The notes under the pieces: generated by a model
Told to the model about the DNA's origin: nothing
Database searches by the model: none
What the model saw: only the letters and a program-made list of their open reading frames with translations
Program-made: the position numbers and the translations under genes
Source: Gryllotalpicola protaetiae
GTDB lineage: Bacteria > Actinomycetota > Actinomycetes > Actinomycetales > Microbacteriaceae
DNA length: 64,000 nucleotides
Assembly (NCBI RefSeq): GCF_003627055.1
Contig: NZ_CP032624.1
Span: 2,542,001 to 2,606,000, forward strand
Direction of reading: 5' to 3'
In this document: piece after piece, positions 46,644 to 56,345 of the stretch
Layout of the letters: each line of letters opens with the position of its first letter
How positions within the stretch are numbered: position 1 is the stretch's first letter

Positions 46644-47909
46644 CTAGGCGGATCGGCTCGGTCCCGACGCCTTGTTCTGTTCTGTGTTCAGCTCGCCGCG
46701 CACCGGGATCCGAGTGAGGTCGTCGTTGGCGAACTCGGACTCCGCGTACATCACGCCGTACGCGTCGGGGTGGTAGGGCGCCTTGAAGCTGCACGCTTGA
46801 GGCCAATCATGCAGATGGATGCCGTCCCAGCTCATGATCGACACGTTGACGAAGTAGCGCCCCTCGCCGAACCGCGCGTCCTTGAGCACGAACTTGATGC
46901 GTCGGGGGCCGTCGAGCGTTCCGGCGTGCACATCGAGCCACTTCATGCTCGTGCCGATCACCGGCAGGCCCTGCACGTTGTCGATCTGCACCGCGATCTG
47001 CCAGTCGTCCGTCGGCTGATCGGTGTCCAGGTCGACCTCGACGATGAGTTCGTCGCCCGCCTGTACGGCTTCTTCCGTTCCTCGGCCGTTGGCATATGCT
47101 CGCGCCGCGACCGTGCGCGGACCGGTGTAGACAGGGATGTCCGCGGCCTCGTCTTCCTTGCGGCGGCGGCCTTCGAGGATCGTGCGGAACTGTTCGACCG
47201 CCGCGTGCGGGTCGCCGTCGATGACGACGGAGCCCTGGTTGAGGAGGACCGCACGGTCGCACAGCTCCATGACCTGGCCGAGGTTGTGGGTGACGAGGAC
47301 GATGGTCCGGCCCTCACGCTGGAACGCGCGGATCTTGTCGAGGCACTTGCGCTGGAACGCCTCGTCGCCGACCGCGAGCACTTCGTCGACCAGCAGGATG
47401 TCGGGGTCCGTATGGACGGCGACGGCGAACGCGAGTCGCACGTACATGCCGGACGAGTAGAACTTGACCTGAGTGTCGATGAACTTCCCGATGCCGCTGA
47501 ACTTGACGATCTCGTCGAAGCGCTCCTCGGTCTCGGCCTGGCTCAAGCCGAGGATCGACGCGTTGAGGAAGACGTTCTCGCGCCCGGTCAGGTCTGGGTG
47601 GAATCCCGCGCCCAGTTCGAGGAGTGCAGCGACGCGCCCGCGGTGCGCCACTGACCCGCTCGTGGGATCGAGGATGCCGCCGATCACCTTGAGCAGCGTG
47701 CTCTTGCCCGAGCCGTTGTGCCCGATCAGGCCGATGGTCGTCCCCGCCTCGATCGTGAGGTCGACCTCGTGCAGAGCCCAGAACTCTTCCTTGTAGCGAC
47801 GGCCGCTGCGGCCGAAGGTCACGAGGCGCTCTTTCAAGGAGTTGTCCTTGCGGATCGTGAACTTCTTCGAGACATCTCGGACTTCGATGACGGTGGGGGA
47901 CTTGGCCAC
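46644..47909 (-). CDS. wzt: Polysaccharide ABC exporter ATPase with C-terminal glycan-binding domain
   Basis: 421 aa. N-terminal nucleotide-binding domain: Walker A GHNGSGKST near residue 63, signature YSSGMYVRLAFA near 153, Walker B ILLVDEVLAVGD near 173. From about 270 a beta-rich Wzt C-terminal domain (VEVDLDTDQPTDDWQIAVQ, RYFVNVSIMSWDG), which in O9a-type systems recognises the finished or end-capped glycan. Starts GTG, 25 nt after the permease stop. With Wzm it exports a complete lipid-linked polymer across the membrane. Confidence 0.92.
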   Translation of the reverse strand: MAKSPTVIEVRDVSKKFTIRKDNSLKERLVTFGRSGRRYKEEFWALHEVDLTIEAGTTIGLIGHNGSGKSTLLKVIGGILDPTSGSVAHRGRVAALLELGAGFHPDLTGRENVFLNASILGLSQAETEERFDEIVKFSGIGKFIDTQVKFYSSGMYVRLAFAVAVHTDPDILLVDEVLAVGDEAFQRKCLDKIRAFQREGRTIVLVTHNLGQVMELCDRAVLLNQGSVVIDGDPHAAVEQFRTILEGRRRKEDEAADIPVYTGPRTVAARAYANGRGTEEAVQAGDELIVEVDLDTDQPTDDWQIAVQIDNVQGLPVIGTSMKWLDVHAGTLDGPRRIKFVLKDARFGEGRYFVNVSIMSWDGIHLHDWPQACSFKAPYHPDAYGVMYAESEFANDDLTRIPVRGELNTEQNKASGPSRSA

Positions 47910-47934
47910 GGCGTTCGGCTTTCTGGGTGGTCGA

Positions 47935-48837
47935 CTAGAGCTCTTGGGCGAAGTTGCCCTGCAGCCGGGCGAAGACCCGCTGGCAGAGAACGACGAGCAC
48001 CAGGCCGATGACGAATGAGATCAGCAACCGCAGCATGAGGTGGCCGGGGTAGACGACCGCGCCGCCATCGCCGGCGAGCCAGAAGGCCTTCTGGAAGCCC
48101 ATGACCGACACGGTGATCGGATTCGCCACATAGATGTCGCTGAGCGGCTGCCCGACGGTCCCGGCGACCATCTCCCAGGAGTACAGAATCGGGGACGCCC
48201 ACATCAAGACCATCAGCGCGACCTCGACGAGGTACTGGATGTCGCGCAGATACACATTGATCGCAGCAAAGAGCAGGGCGAGCGCGGTGCCATAGGTCAA
48301 GAGGACCAGCAGCGCCGGGATGAAGTAGATGATGTTTGCCGAGATCGGCGGCTTGCCGACGAGCAGGGTCGCGATGATCAGAATGACGAGCTGGATGCCG
48401 AAATTGAACAGCGCGGACCCGACGCTGGCCAGCGGAAAGACCTCGCGCGGCAGGTAGATCTTCTTGATCAGACCGGAGTTCACGACGATCGAGCTCGTTC
48501 CGCTCGACACGATCTCGCTGAACAGACCGTATGCCGCGAGGCCGGTGAAGACGTAGACCGCGAAGTCCGGAATGCCGCGTGCGGCGCCGAGGAAGTGGCC
48601 GACGACGACGAAGTAGATGAAGAGCTGCGTCAGCGGGCGGATCAGCGTCCACAGGAATCCGAGCCCGCTGTCCTTGTACTTGGACTTGAGGTCGCGACGG
48701 ACGAGAAGGCCGAGCATCTCGCGCTGCTTCAGCACGTCTCGCAGTGCCGCCCAGCTCGCGCCGAGCGACGCGGAGTGCGAGGTGACGAGCGTCATCGGCT
48801 GCTCAGCAAGAGCGGCGAACCGTTCTTGGGGTGTCAT
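47935..48837 (-). CDS. wzm: Polysaccharide ABC exporter permease
   Basis: 300 aa, ABC-2 type (Wzm/TagG). Cytoplasmic N-terminus, about six helices, and the conserved DLKSKYKDSGLGFLWTLIRPL at the first helix and NPITVSVMGFQKAFW near residue 225. ATG 48837 is chosen because ggaggcc lies a few bases upstream; the frame is open to 48918. First gene of a wzm-wzt-GT-GT operon, divergent from the large glycosyltransferase at 48982. Confidence 0.92.
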   Translation of the reverse strand: MTPQERFAALAEQPMTLVTSHSASLGASWAALRDVLKQREMLGLLVRRDLKSKYKDSGLGFLWTLIRPLTQLFIYFVVVGHFLGAARGIPDFAVYVFTGLAAYGLFSEIVSSGTSSIVVNSGLIKKIYLPREVFPLASVGSALFNFGIQLVILIIATLLVGKPPISANIIYFIPALLVLLTYGTALALLFAAINVYLRDIQYLVEVALMVLMWASPILYSWEMVAGTVGQPLSDIYVANPITVSVMGFQKAFWLAGDGGAVVYPGHLMLRLLISFVIGLVLVVLCQRVFARLQGNFAQEL

Positions 48838-48920
48838 GGATGGAGGCCTCCCGGTTGAGAACCGCTTGAGTATATCCACGGGCTCTGGGCGGTCCCCGGA
48901 ACGGCCGCGTGCCCGCACCC

Positions 48921-48926
48921 TAGACT
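48921..48926 (+). promoter_or_regulatory. Putative -10 (TAGACT) of the 973-aa glycosyltransferase
   Basis: TAGACT lies 55 nt before ATG 48982; unlike most promoters here this leaves a leader of about 48 nt, with agggg as ribosome-binding site. Confidence 0.4.
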
Positions 48927-48981
48927 TAATCCGGTCCGCAGCGCGCCGCGCGCGCCGGGCCTACCAAGACGAGGGGAATTG

Positions 48982-51903
48982 ATGCTGAGGGAACTCCGCA
49001 CTCGGGTCGTCGGGAGCCTTCGCGTGCGGCTGTCGGCCGATTCGCTCACCGGCGCCTATGCACGGGTCGCATATCGCGTCGCCAGGCAGACCAGGGACTA
49101 CGGTCGCGTGGCTCGCGCTGAGGCGCTGAGCAAGCGGCCGCAGAGCGTCGACAGGCTGTACGCGGAGGTGCTCGCCGGCCAGCTCGCGCGTCGTCGGTCG
49201 CACGAGCATGTGGCTGACCTCACTCGATTCGTCGTCGTCGTCGAGTCCAACGGGAAGGCCGAAGACGCGGCCCGCACCGGAGAGTCCATCGCGCGGCAGA
49301 ACGACGTCTTCGCCGTCATGATCGAACAGCCGGGCGGGACACCCCTCGCCGACTCCGTCGCGGCGGCGGCTGAGCATGACGCGCACTTCGTGATGTTCTT
49401 GGCGGCGGGCTCGGAACTTGCCGAGGATGCGCTGGTCGAGATCGCACGGTCGCACCGCGTCGACCCGGCCGCAAAGCTGCTGACGTTCGACACCGATCTG
49501 TTCGGGCACGGCGCGGACCGGTTGCCTGGTCGCTTCCGGCCCGGCTGGTCGCCGGAGACGCTCCTCGGTGCTAATTACATCGGGCGCGCGTTCGCCTTCG
49601 AGCTGTCCAGAGCCCGGACCGCAGTGGGGGAGGCGAAGCTCAATGACCGCGGGATCTGGCGGATGCTGCTCGGCGCGGGCTTCGCGGATCGTGAGGTGAT
49701 GCACGTCGGGCATGTGCTCCTGACCGAGCACTCGGACCCGTCCGTCTCTCTGCCCACAGAGGCCGATGCGCAGATGGTTGAAGATGTGCTCGCCGAGCGC
49801 GGCGAGCGTGCCGCGGTCGAGCTGTCGGGCGGCATCCTGCGAGCGCGATTCCAGTCGGAGACCGCGGCGACGGTTCAGATCGTGATCCCGACGCGGCACT
49901 CGCGACGCAACCTCGAGCGGCTGCTGCCGACGCTCGCCGCCACCGATTACCCCGCCTTCACCGTCACCATCTTCGACAACGGCGAGCAGAGCGAAGAGAA
50001 CGTCCGGTGGTACGAGGAATCCCAGTTCGGTGTGAGTCTCGAGATCACATGGTGGTCTGAGACCCCGTTCAACTATTCGCGGGTCAACAACGTCGCAGCG
50101 GCGACAAGCGACTCCGATGTGATCGTGTTCCTGAACGACGACACTGAGATCGTCGACCCCACCTGGCTCAGCGAGCTCGTGGGTCACCTCCTCAGGCCCG
50201 GCGTCGGCACCGTCGGGTTCCAGCACCGCCGCGATGACGGCACGATTCAGCACGGCGGAGTCGTGATCGGCCCGGGCGGCACCGCCGACAACATCTTCAA
50301 CGGCCTTCCCGACGGAAGCAACACGCTCATCGGGCCGACTCTCTGGTACCGCGACTCGCTCGCCGTCACCGCCGCGTGCGTGGCGGTTCGTCGATCCGAC
50401 TTCGACGCGGCCGGCGGCTTCGACGAGCGCTTCATCCTATGCGGCAGCGATGTCGCACTCGGTCTCGACCAGGTGATCGCCGGGCGGCGCAACGTCGTCA
50501 TCCCCTTCGATTCGGTGCGCCACTACGAGTCGATCACTCGCGGCAGCTCCGTGCCGTACGAGGACTTCTTCGCGACGTACTGGCGGTACGCGCCGTGGCT
50601 GCGCAACGGCGACCCCTATTGGCCGGCGGTGCTGTCGCGATCGTCCTCGACTCCGAGGCTGGCCGGACACAACGAGCCGGTACCGGTGCGCCAGTTGCAG
50701 GAGGCGCTCGGCCGACCGCACATCGTGGTGAAGCAGAACATGGGCATCGCCGAGGAAGCGGTCGGCCTGCTCGGCACTGCTTCGGTCTCGCGAGAGGCCG
50801 TCGAGGCGATCGCGGCGCAGCACGCAGGCCTCGTCGGGCGCCGCGCGGTGCAGACCATCAACTGGTACATCCCCGACATCGACATGCCGTTCTTCGGCGG
50901 CCTCAATACGGCATTCCGCATTGCGGACAAGCTTCGTCGTGACCATGGCGTGCGCAACCGGTTCATCATGCTCGCCGCGCCGAACGAGCTGTATGTGCGC
51001 TCCGCACTGGACGCGGCCTTCGACGGCCTGGGAACGGCCTCCGACATCGTGTTCTACACCGGCCACGACGACGAGCTCGCGGCGCTGCCTCCGGCGGACG
51101 CAGGAATCGCCACGCTCTGGCTCACCGCGGCGCACCTGGCCAAGACTCCGGGCGTCGACCGGAAGTTCTATCTGGTGCAGGATTACGAGTCGGCGTTCTA
51201 CCCGGCGAGCACGATGTTCGCGATGACCGAGCAGACCTATCAGCTCGGCCTCTACGGCATCTGCAACACCGCGAGCATGCACGACACCTACACGCGCGAG
51301 TTCGGCGGCAAGGCGATGTTCTTCTCGCCAGCGGTCGATCGCTCGGTGTATCACGCCGACGGTCGGCGCGAGAAGGACCCGGACGAGCCCGTGACGATCT
51401 TCGTTTACGCGCGGGACCACTTCCGCAACTGCTGGGAGCTGGCCGGAGCCGCGCTGACCGAGATCAAGAGAAGGCACGGTCACCGTGTTCGCATCATCGC
51501 AGCCGGCGCGCGCTACCTTCCGCCGAGCACCGACTTCATCGACATGGGTCTGCTTGACTACCGGGCGACCGGTGCGCTCTACCGCGAGACAGACATCGGT
51601 CTGACGATGCAGATCTCCCGGCATCCGTCGTACCTGCCGCTCGAGCTGATGGCCTCCGGTGTGCCGATGGTCGCGCCCGACAGCCATTGGTTCCGCTGGC
51701 TGTTCCACGACGGCGAGGACTCGGCGCTCTCGATGATGACGCTCGACGACGTCGTGGAGCAGCTCGACCGCCTCGTGACGGACGTCGAGTTCAGGCGCCG
51801 GCTCTCGGCGGGCGCCCTGGCGACGATCGATCGCGGTCACGGCGACTGGGACGCGGCCCTCTCCGGGATCTACGATTACCTGTCGGACCCCGAGCAGGGC
51901 TAG
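48982..51903 (+). CDS. Large two-domain glycosyltransferase (GT2 plus WsaF-like GT4)
   Basis: 973 aa. The first 280 residues contain a degenerate GT2-like region (VMFLAAGSELAEDALVEIA). A full GT2 domain follows: VQIVIPTRHSRRNLERLL near 294, FNYSRVNNVAAA near 353, VFLNDDTEIVDP (DDD/E) near 375 and GGFDERF near 478. The C-terminal half is GT-B, like the rhamnosyltransferase WsaF: INWYIPDIDMPFFGGLNTAF near 633, YLVQDYESAFYP near 733 and LPLELMASGVPMV near 888. No membrane helix. ATG 48982 with agggg upstream. It probably adds two successive linkages of the exported glycan. Confidence 0.87.
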   Translation: MLRELRTRVVGSLRVRLSADSLTGAYARVAYRVARQTRDYGRVARAEALSKRPQSVDRLYAEVLAGQLARRRSHEHVADLTRFVVVVESNGKAEDAARTGESIARQNDVFAVMIEQPGGTPLADSVAAAAEHDAHFVMFLAAGSELAEDALVEIARSHRVDPAAKLLTFDTDLFGHGADRLPGRFRPGWSPETLLGANYIGRAFAFELSRARTAVGEAKLNDRGIWRMLLGAGFADREVMHVGHVLLTEHSDPSVSLPTEADAQMVEDVLAERGERAAVELSGGILRARFQSETAATVQIVIPTRHSRRNLERLLPTLAATDYPAFTVTIFDNGEQSEENVRWYEESQFGVSLEITWWSETPFNYSRVNNVAAATSDSDVIVFLNDDTEIVDPTWLSELVGHLLRPGVGTVGFQHRRDDGTIQHGGVVIGPGGTADNIFNGLPDGSNTLIGPTLWYRDSLAVTAACVAVRRSDFDAAGGFDERFILCGSDVALGLDQVIAGRRNVVIPFDSVRHYESITRGSSVPYEDFFATYWRYAPWLRNGDPYWPAVLSRSSSTPRLAGHNEPVPVRQLQEALGRPHIVVKQNMGIAEEAVGLLGTASVSREAVEAIAAQHAGLVGRRAVQTINWYIPDIDMPFFGGLNTAFRIADKLRRDHGVRNRFIMLAAPNELYVRSALDAAFDGLGTASDIVFYTGHDDELAALPPADAGIATLWLTAAHLAKTPGVDRKFYLVQDYESAFYPASTMFAMTEQTYQLGLYGICNTASMHDTYTREFGGKAMFFSPAVDRSVYHADGRREKDPDEPVTIFVYARDHFRNCWELAGAALTEIKRRHGHRVRIIAAGARYLPPSTDFIDMGLLDYRATGALYRETDIGLTMQISRHPSYLPLELMASGVPMVAPDSHWFRWLFHDGEDSALSMMTLDDVVEQLDRLVTDVEFRRRLSAGALATIDRGHGDWDAALSGIYDYLSDPEQG

Positions 51904-52062
51904 ACCCCGCGGTCGCACTGCAGTCCGTTGGCCGTCGCGGGACTCGCCGGGACGCCCTGGCGCCCAGGCTGGGGCGCTCGGTTAGTCTCGACACGCTATT
52001 CGCGTCGGGCAGCGCCCGTTGCGGCGTCCATCGGCCAGAGGCCGGGCCCGAGAGGAAGTCGA

Positions 52063-54780
52063 ATGAGCGTGAAGCGCGTCCTCGCGCGAACGTTGGCCGG
52101 CAGCATTGCGGCCATCTGCGTCGCCGCGACCCTCGCGCTGCTTCCCGGCTCGCCCGCCCAGGCGCTGTCGGCGGCTGACTGGGACCCGGGCGACATCATC
52201 TCCGACGCGACGCTCTACGACTCGGGCTCGATGAGCACGGACGCGGTCCAGGCGTTCCTCAATGCTCGCGAGGGCGGATGCACTGCCGCCAACGGGTACC
52301 CGTGTCTCAAGGACTACCACGAGTCGACCCCCACCACCGCCGCAGCGAGCGGGTGCGGCCAGTACGGCGGAGTCGCGAGCGAGTCTGCGGCGAGCATCAT
52401 CGCGCACGTCGGCCAGACATGCGGGATCAATCCGCGGGTTCTCATCGTCATGCTCGAGAAGGAGCAGGGGCTGGTGACGAGCGTCGCGCCGACGTCGTCC
52501 GGCTACGCACACGCGATGGGCTACAACTGCCCGGACACGGCGCCCTGCTCGTCCGCGACCGCGGGCTTCTTCAAGCAGGTCTATGGCGCAGCCTGGCAGC
52601 TGAAATACTACTCGGCGCATCCGAACAGCTACCAGTACAAGATCGGCGCGAGCTACGTCCAGTACAACCCGAACGCCGGGTGCGGCGGCACGACGGTCCA
52701 GATCAAGAACCAGGCGACGGCAGACCTCTATATTTACACGCCGTACCAGCCGAACGCGGCCGCTCTCGCCAACCTCAACGGCGTGGGCGACAGCTGCTCG
52801 GCGTACGGCAACCGCAACTTCTGGGTCGACTACAACGCGTGGTTCGGCAACCCCGGCTGGGGCACGAGCCCGGTCGGCAGCCTGGACAGTGCCGCTGCCG
52901 GATTGAACAGGGTCGAGCTCTCCGGCTGGGCGGTGGACCCTGACAGCCAGTCGCCGATCGATGTCCACGTCTACCTCGACGGCCAGTGGTTCGCGCAGTC
53001 GATCGCGTCGGTGTCGCGCCCGGACGTCGGCGCATCGATGCCGTGGTACGGGGCGAACCACGGCTTCGACATCACCGTCGGGCTGCCTGCGGGTACGCAT
53101 CAGTACTGTGTGTACGGCATCAGCGGCACGGGGCACGCGAATGCCCTGATCGGATGCCGCACGGTGACGAGCCTGCCTGACAACCCGACGGGCAATTTCG
53201 AGTCGCTCAGCCTCGGCTCGACCTCGAGTCGCACCGCGACGGTGACGGGTTGGGCGGTCGACGGCAACACGTCAGACCCCATCGACGTCCACTTCTATGT
53301 GAACGGCCGGTGGACGGCCATGCTGACCGCCGACGGCAACCGGCCGGACGTGGCGCGCGCGATGCCCGGCATCGGCGCGGCCCATGGATTCTCCGGTCAG
53401 CTCACGCTGCCGACCGGCACGGACGTCGTGTGCGCCTACGGGATAAACACGGGTGCGGGCACGACCAATCCACAACTCGGCGGCTGTCGGACCGTCGTCG
53501 TCGGCACGGGAGCCCCGCAGGGCAACTTCGAGGGCGTCGCCTATGTGAACGGACGCGCGCAGGCGACCGGCTGGGCGTTCGATCCCGACCAGTCAGGGCC
53601 GATCTCGGTCAAGGTCACGGTCAACGGCGTGGCCGCGGCCACCGGCACGGCTGACGGTAATCGGCCCGACGTCGCCAACGCGCTGCCCGGCTACGGCGCT
53701 GCGCACGGCTTCTCCGTCCAGGCCGTCATCCCGTTCGGCACGAGCACCGTGTGCGTCATCGCAGGCAACGTCGGCGCGGGGAGCGACAAGACGCTGGGAT
53801 GCCGCACGGTGTCGACGCCGTCCGGGCCGCCGTACGGCAACTTCGAGGGCGCCACGGTCGCCAACGGGAAGGCGACGGTGACGGGCTGGGCGATCGATCC
53901 CGACACGGCGGGCCCGGCGACGATCAAGGCCACCGTCGGGTCTCAGACCGTCGGCACATTCACGGCCGGCTCCACTCGCGCCGATGTCGCTGCCGCGTTT
54001 CCCGCCTATGGCACCTCCCACGGCTTCAGCCAGAGCCTCACGATCCCCGTCGGAACCAACAGCCTCTGCCTCACGGCGGTGAACGTCGGACCCGCAGCAG
54101 CGGACACGTCGTTGGGCTGCAAGACGGTGTCGACGGCGACGGGCTCGCCGCAGGGCAATCTCGAGACGGCGACCGTCGGCGTCGATACCGTCGCCTTTTC
54201 CGGCTGGGCGGTTGACCCGGACCAGGCCGCTCCCATCACGGTCAGAGTGACCGTGGACGGGAAGGCGACGCAGACCACCGCCGACGTCTCGCGTCCCGAT
54301 GTCGCCGCCGTTTACCCGGGTTACGGCGCGGCCCACGGGTTCAGTGCGACCGTGCCGACGATCGTCGGATCGCACCAGGTGTGTGTCACCGCGGTGAACG
54401 CCGGCCCGGCATCCGCAGACACCTCACTGGGATGCAAGACACTCGTCGTCACCTCCGGCAACCCGATCGGGAACTTCGAGAAGGCCGTCGTCCAGGGTGC
54501 CTCGGTCGAGGTCGTCGGCTGGACTGTCGACGGCGATCAGGCGACGACCCCCCTTTCCGTTCGTGTGTACATCAACGGCGCCGACGCGGGTGGCCTCACG
54601 GCTTCGGTCGACCGGCAGGACGTCGCGACGCAACTCTCAGCGCTCAATGCGGGTCCGGCCCACGGTTACGATGGCACGGTGCCGATACCTGCTGGAGAGT
54701 CGTCCGTCTGCGTCTTCGCGATGAATGTTGGGCCTGGCACCGCGAACACGCTGCTCGGCTGCACCAATGTCACGCGCTGA
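52063..54780 (+). CDS. Secreted protein: lysozyme-like N-domain and six copies of a GWA-D/RPDV/HGF repeat
   Basis: 905 aa; agaggaag precedes ATG 52063. Signal peptide (SIAAICVAATLALLPGSPAQA, cleavage near residue 33). Residues about 35-265 form a Cys-containing domain seen in actinobacterial secreted proteins, with GINPRVLIVMLEKEQGLV reminiscent of lysozyme-like hydrolases; the catalytic residue is not certain. From about 270 come six tandem units of about 105 aa: GNFE start, GWAVDPD, RPDVA, YGAAHGF, one Cys, N-G and LGC[RK]T. The two Cys per unit suggest a disulfide. The same unit occurs once or twice in the CWB2 protein at 60852. No Pfam name is claimed for it. Confidence 0.8.
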   Translation: MSVKRVLARTLAGSIAAICVAATLALLPGSPAQALSAADWDPGDIISDATLYDSGSMSTDAVQAFLNAREGGCTAANGYPCLKDYHESTPTTAAASGCGQYGGVASESAASIIAHVGQTCGINPRVLIVMLEKEQGLVTSVAPTSSGYAHAMGYNCPDTAPCSSATAGFFKQVYGAAWQLKYYSAHPNSYQYKIGASYVQYNPNAGCGGTTVQIKNQATADLYIYTPYQPNAAALANLNGVGDSCSAYGNRNFWVDYNAWFGNPGWGTSPVGSLDSAAAGLNRVELSGWAVDPDSQSPIDVHVYLDGQWFAQSIASVSRPDVGASMPWYGANHGFDITVGLPAGTHQYCVYGISGTGHANALIGCRTVTSLPDNPTGNFESLSLGSTSSRTATVTGWAVDGNTSDPIDVHFYVNGRWTAMLTADGNRPDVARAMPGIGAAHGFSGQLTLPTGTDVVCAYGINTGAGTTNPQLGGCRTVVVGTGAPQGNFEGVAYVNGRAQATGWAFDPDQSGPISVKVTVNGVAAATGTADGNRPDVANALPGYGAAHGFSVQAVIPFGTSTVCVIAGNVGAGSDKTLGCRTVSTPSGPPYGNFEGATVANGKATVTGWAIDPDTAGPATIKATVGSQTVGTFTAGSTRADVAAAFPAYGTSHGFSQSLTIPVGTNSLCLTAVNVGPAAADTSLGCKTVSTATGSPQGNLETATVGVDTVAFSGWAVDPDQAAPITVRVTVDGKATQTTADVSRPDVAAVYPGYGAAHGFSATVPTIVGSHQVCVTAVNAGPASADTSLGCKTLVVTSGNPIGNFEKAVVQGASVEVVGWTVDGDQATTPLSVRVYINGADAGGLTASVDRQDVATQLSALNAGPAHGYDGTVPIPAGESSVCVFAMNVGPGTANTLLGCTNVTR

Positions 54781-56335
54781 GTCGGCGGTCGAGCTCGGCG
54801 CGGTCTCGACGCTCGGAGTCGGTGCGCGTCGGCCCGTCCTGTTCCTGCTGATCGCATGGGCCAGTGCGTTCGTGGTGTTCTTCGCGTGGGTGATCGCGAC
54901 GCCGGTCGCCGCGTCGCCCGATGAGAACGCGCACCTCGTAAAGGCTGCAGGGGTGGTGCGCGGCCAGCTCACGGGTGAAGCGACCCACGACGCGTCGATC
55001 CGCGACTTCACGCTGCCGAGCACGTTCGCACAGCTCGGCGAGGCGCCGAACTGCTTCGCCTTCAGGCCGGACACGACGGCTGACTGTTCCGTCGGTGTGA
55101 CGCACCGACTGCCGGATACGACCACGACGGCGCAGTCTTGGGTCGGCAACTACAACCCGCTGTACTACGCGGTGGTCGGCCTGCCGACCCTGTTCATCGG
55201 CGGTACCGCAGGGGCACTGGCATCCCGAACCGTCTCAGCGCTGCTCGCGAGCCTGTTCGTCGCGCTGGCATTCTGGGGCGTGTGCTTCTTTGCACGCCGC
55301 GGGCTGATCACGCTCTCCTTATTCGTCGCGCTGACCCCGGCCGCCTACTTCCTCGGAGCGATGGTGACGCCGAGCGGAACCGAGTCCATCTCCGTGCTGA
55401 CGTTCGCGGTGCTGTTCGCCGGGCTCCTGATCGCGCCAGACGCGCCGCTGTTCCGTGCACGCGTCATCGCGTGCACGGTGGTCGCGGGCATCGCGGTCAA
55501 CCTGCGCGCACTGTCGCCAATCTTCGTGCTGACCGTCGTGCTGTGCCTGCTCATCGCGCTGCCGTGGCGCAGCTACGCCGCCGTGGTGCGACGCCGATCG
55601 ATCTGGGTGGCGGTCGTCGTGATTGGCGTTCTGACGGTGGGCGCAGGCATCTGGACAGTGACCAGCGGCTTATTCGGCGGATTCCTGCCATCAATGGACC
55701 CGACCAGGGACTCCCCGGCGCGGGCGTTCGAGGTGACGCTCCTCAATACGCCGCAGTATGCCCGCGACTTCATCGGGACGTTCGGGTGGCTCGACACCGT
55801 GTCACCGGCGTTGGTGACCATGATCTGGGCGCTGCTCGCCGGCCTCTTCATCGGCATCGGCCTGCTTTTCGGCACGCGTCGGGCCGGGCTCGCGATCGGC
55901 TTCGCGGCGTTCGTCTTCCTGTTCCTGCCGCCGCTGAGCCAGGCGCAATCGGTCCAGAGCGTCGGCTACATCTGGCAGGGCCGCTACATCCTCCCGGTGT
56001 TCACTGCCGGGGTGTTCCTCTGCGCGCTGTTCGCGTCCCGGTTCGGGTCGACCGACCGCGGCGCCGGGGCCAACCGCCTGATCCTCCTCGTGGGGGTGCC
56101 GACGGCCGTGCTTCACCTCGCCGCGTTCTTCACCGCCCTGCATCGCTATTCGGTCGGCCAGTCGCTGCCGTATTTGTGGGCGTTCACCGCCCCCAAATGG
56201 CAGCCCGCGATCGGCAACGTCGGTGTCCTCGTGCTCGTCTCGATCGGCCTGGCCGCTGTGGTGCTCGTCGCACGGTGGACGGTCGGCGGCCGCCCGGCCA
56301 CCCCTCTGGCGATCCGCTCAGACGTGGCGAACTAG
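54767..56335 (+). CDS. DUF2142-type polytopic membrane protein
   Basis: 522 aa from ATG 54767, overlapping the previous gene by 14 nt. After the first helix comes ASPDENAHLVKAAGVVRGQL, the DUF2142 signature with acidic residues in an outer loop; about 11 further helices, including QSVGYIWQGRYILPVFTAGV. DUF2142 members occur in surface-glycan clusters and resemble GT-C glycosyltransferases. Coupling to the secreted repeat protein upstream suggests shared expression and possibly modification of that protein or its glycan ligand (inference). Confidence 0.83.
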   Translation: MSRAESAVELGAVSTLGVGARRPVLFLLIAWASAFVVFFAWVIATPVAASPDENAHLVKAAGVVRGQLTGEATHDASIRDFTLPSTFAQLGEAPNCFAFRPDTTADCSVGVTHRLPDTTTTAQSWVGNYNPLYYAVVGLPTLFIGGTAGALASRTVSALLASLFVALAFWGVCFFARRGLITLSLFVALTPAAYFLGAMVTPSGTESISVLTFAVLFAGLLIAPDAPLFRARVIACTVVAGIAVNLRALSPIFVLTVVLCLLIALPWRSYAAVVRRRSIWVAVVVIGVLTVGAGIWTVTSGLFGGFLPSMDPTRDSPARAFEVTLLNTPQYARDFIGTFGWLDTVSPALVTMIWALLAGLFIGIGLLFGTRRAGLAIGFAAFVFLFLPPLSQAQSVQSVGYIWQGRYILPVFTAGVFLCALFASRFGSTDRGAGANRLILLVGVPTAVLHLAAFFTALHRYSVGQSLPYLWAFTAPKWQPAIGNVGVLVLVSIGLAAVVLVARWTVGGRPATPLAIRSDVAN

Positions 56336-56338
56336 AGT
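56333..56338 (+). promoter_or_regulatory. Putative -10 (TAGAGT) of the GT2-GT4 fusion gene
   Basis: TAGAGT overlaps the end of the previous gene and lies 7 nt before ATG 56346. The spacer tgagggg could also act as ribosome-binding site for read-through transcripts. Confidence 0.5.
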
Positions 56339-56345
56339 TGAGGGG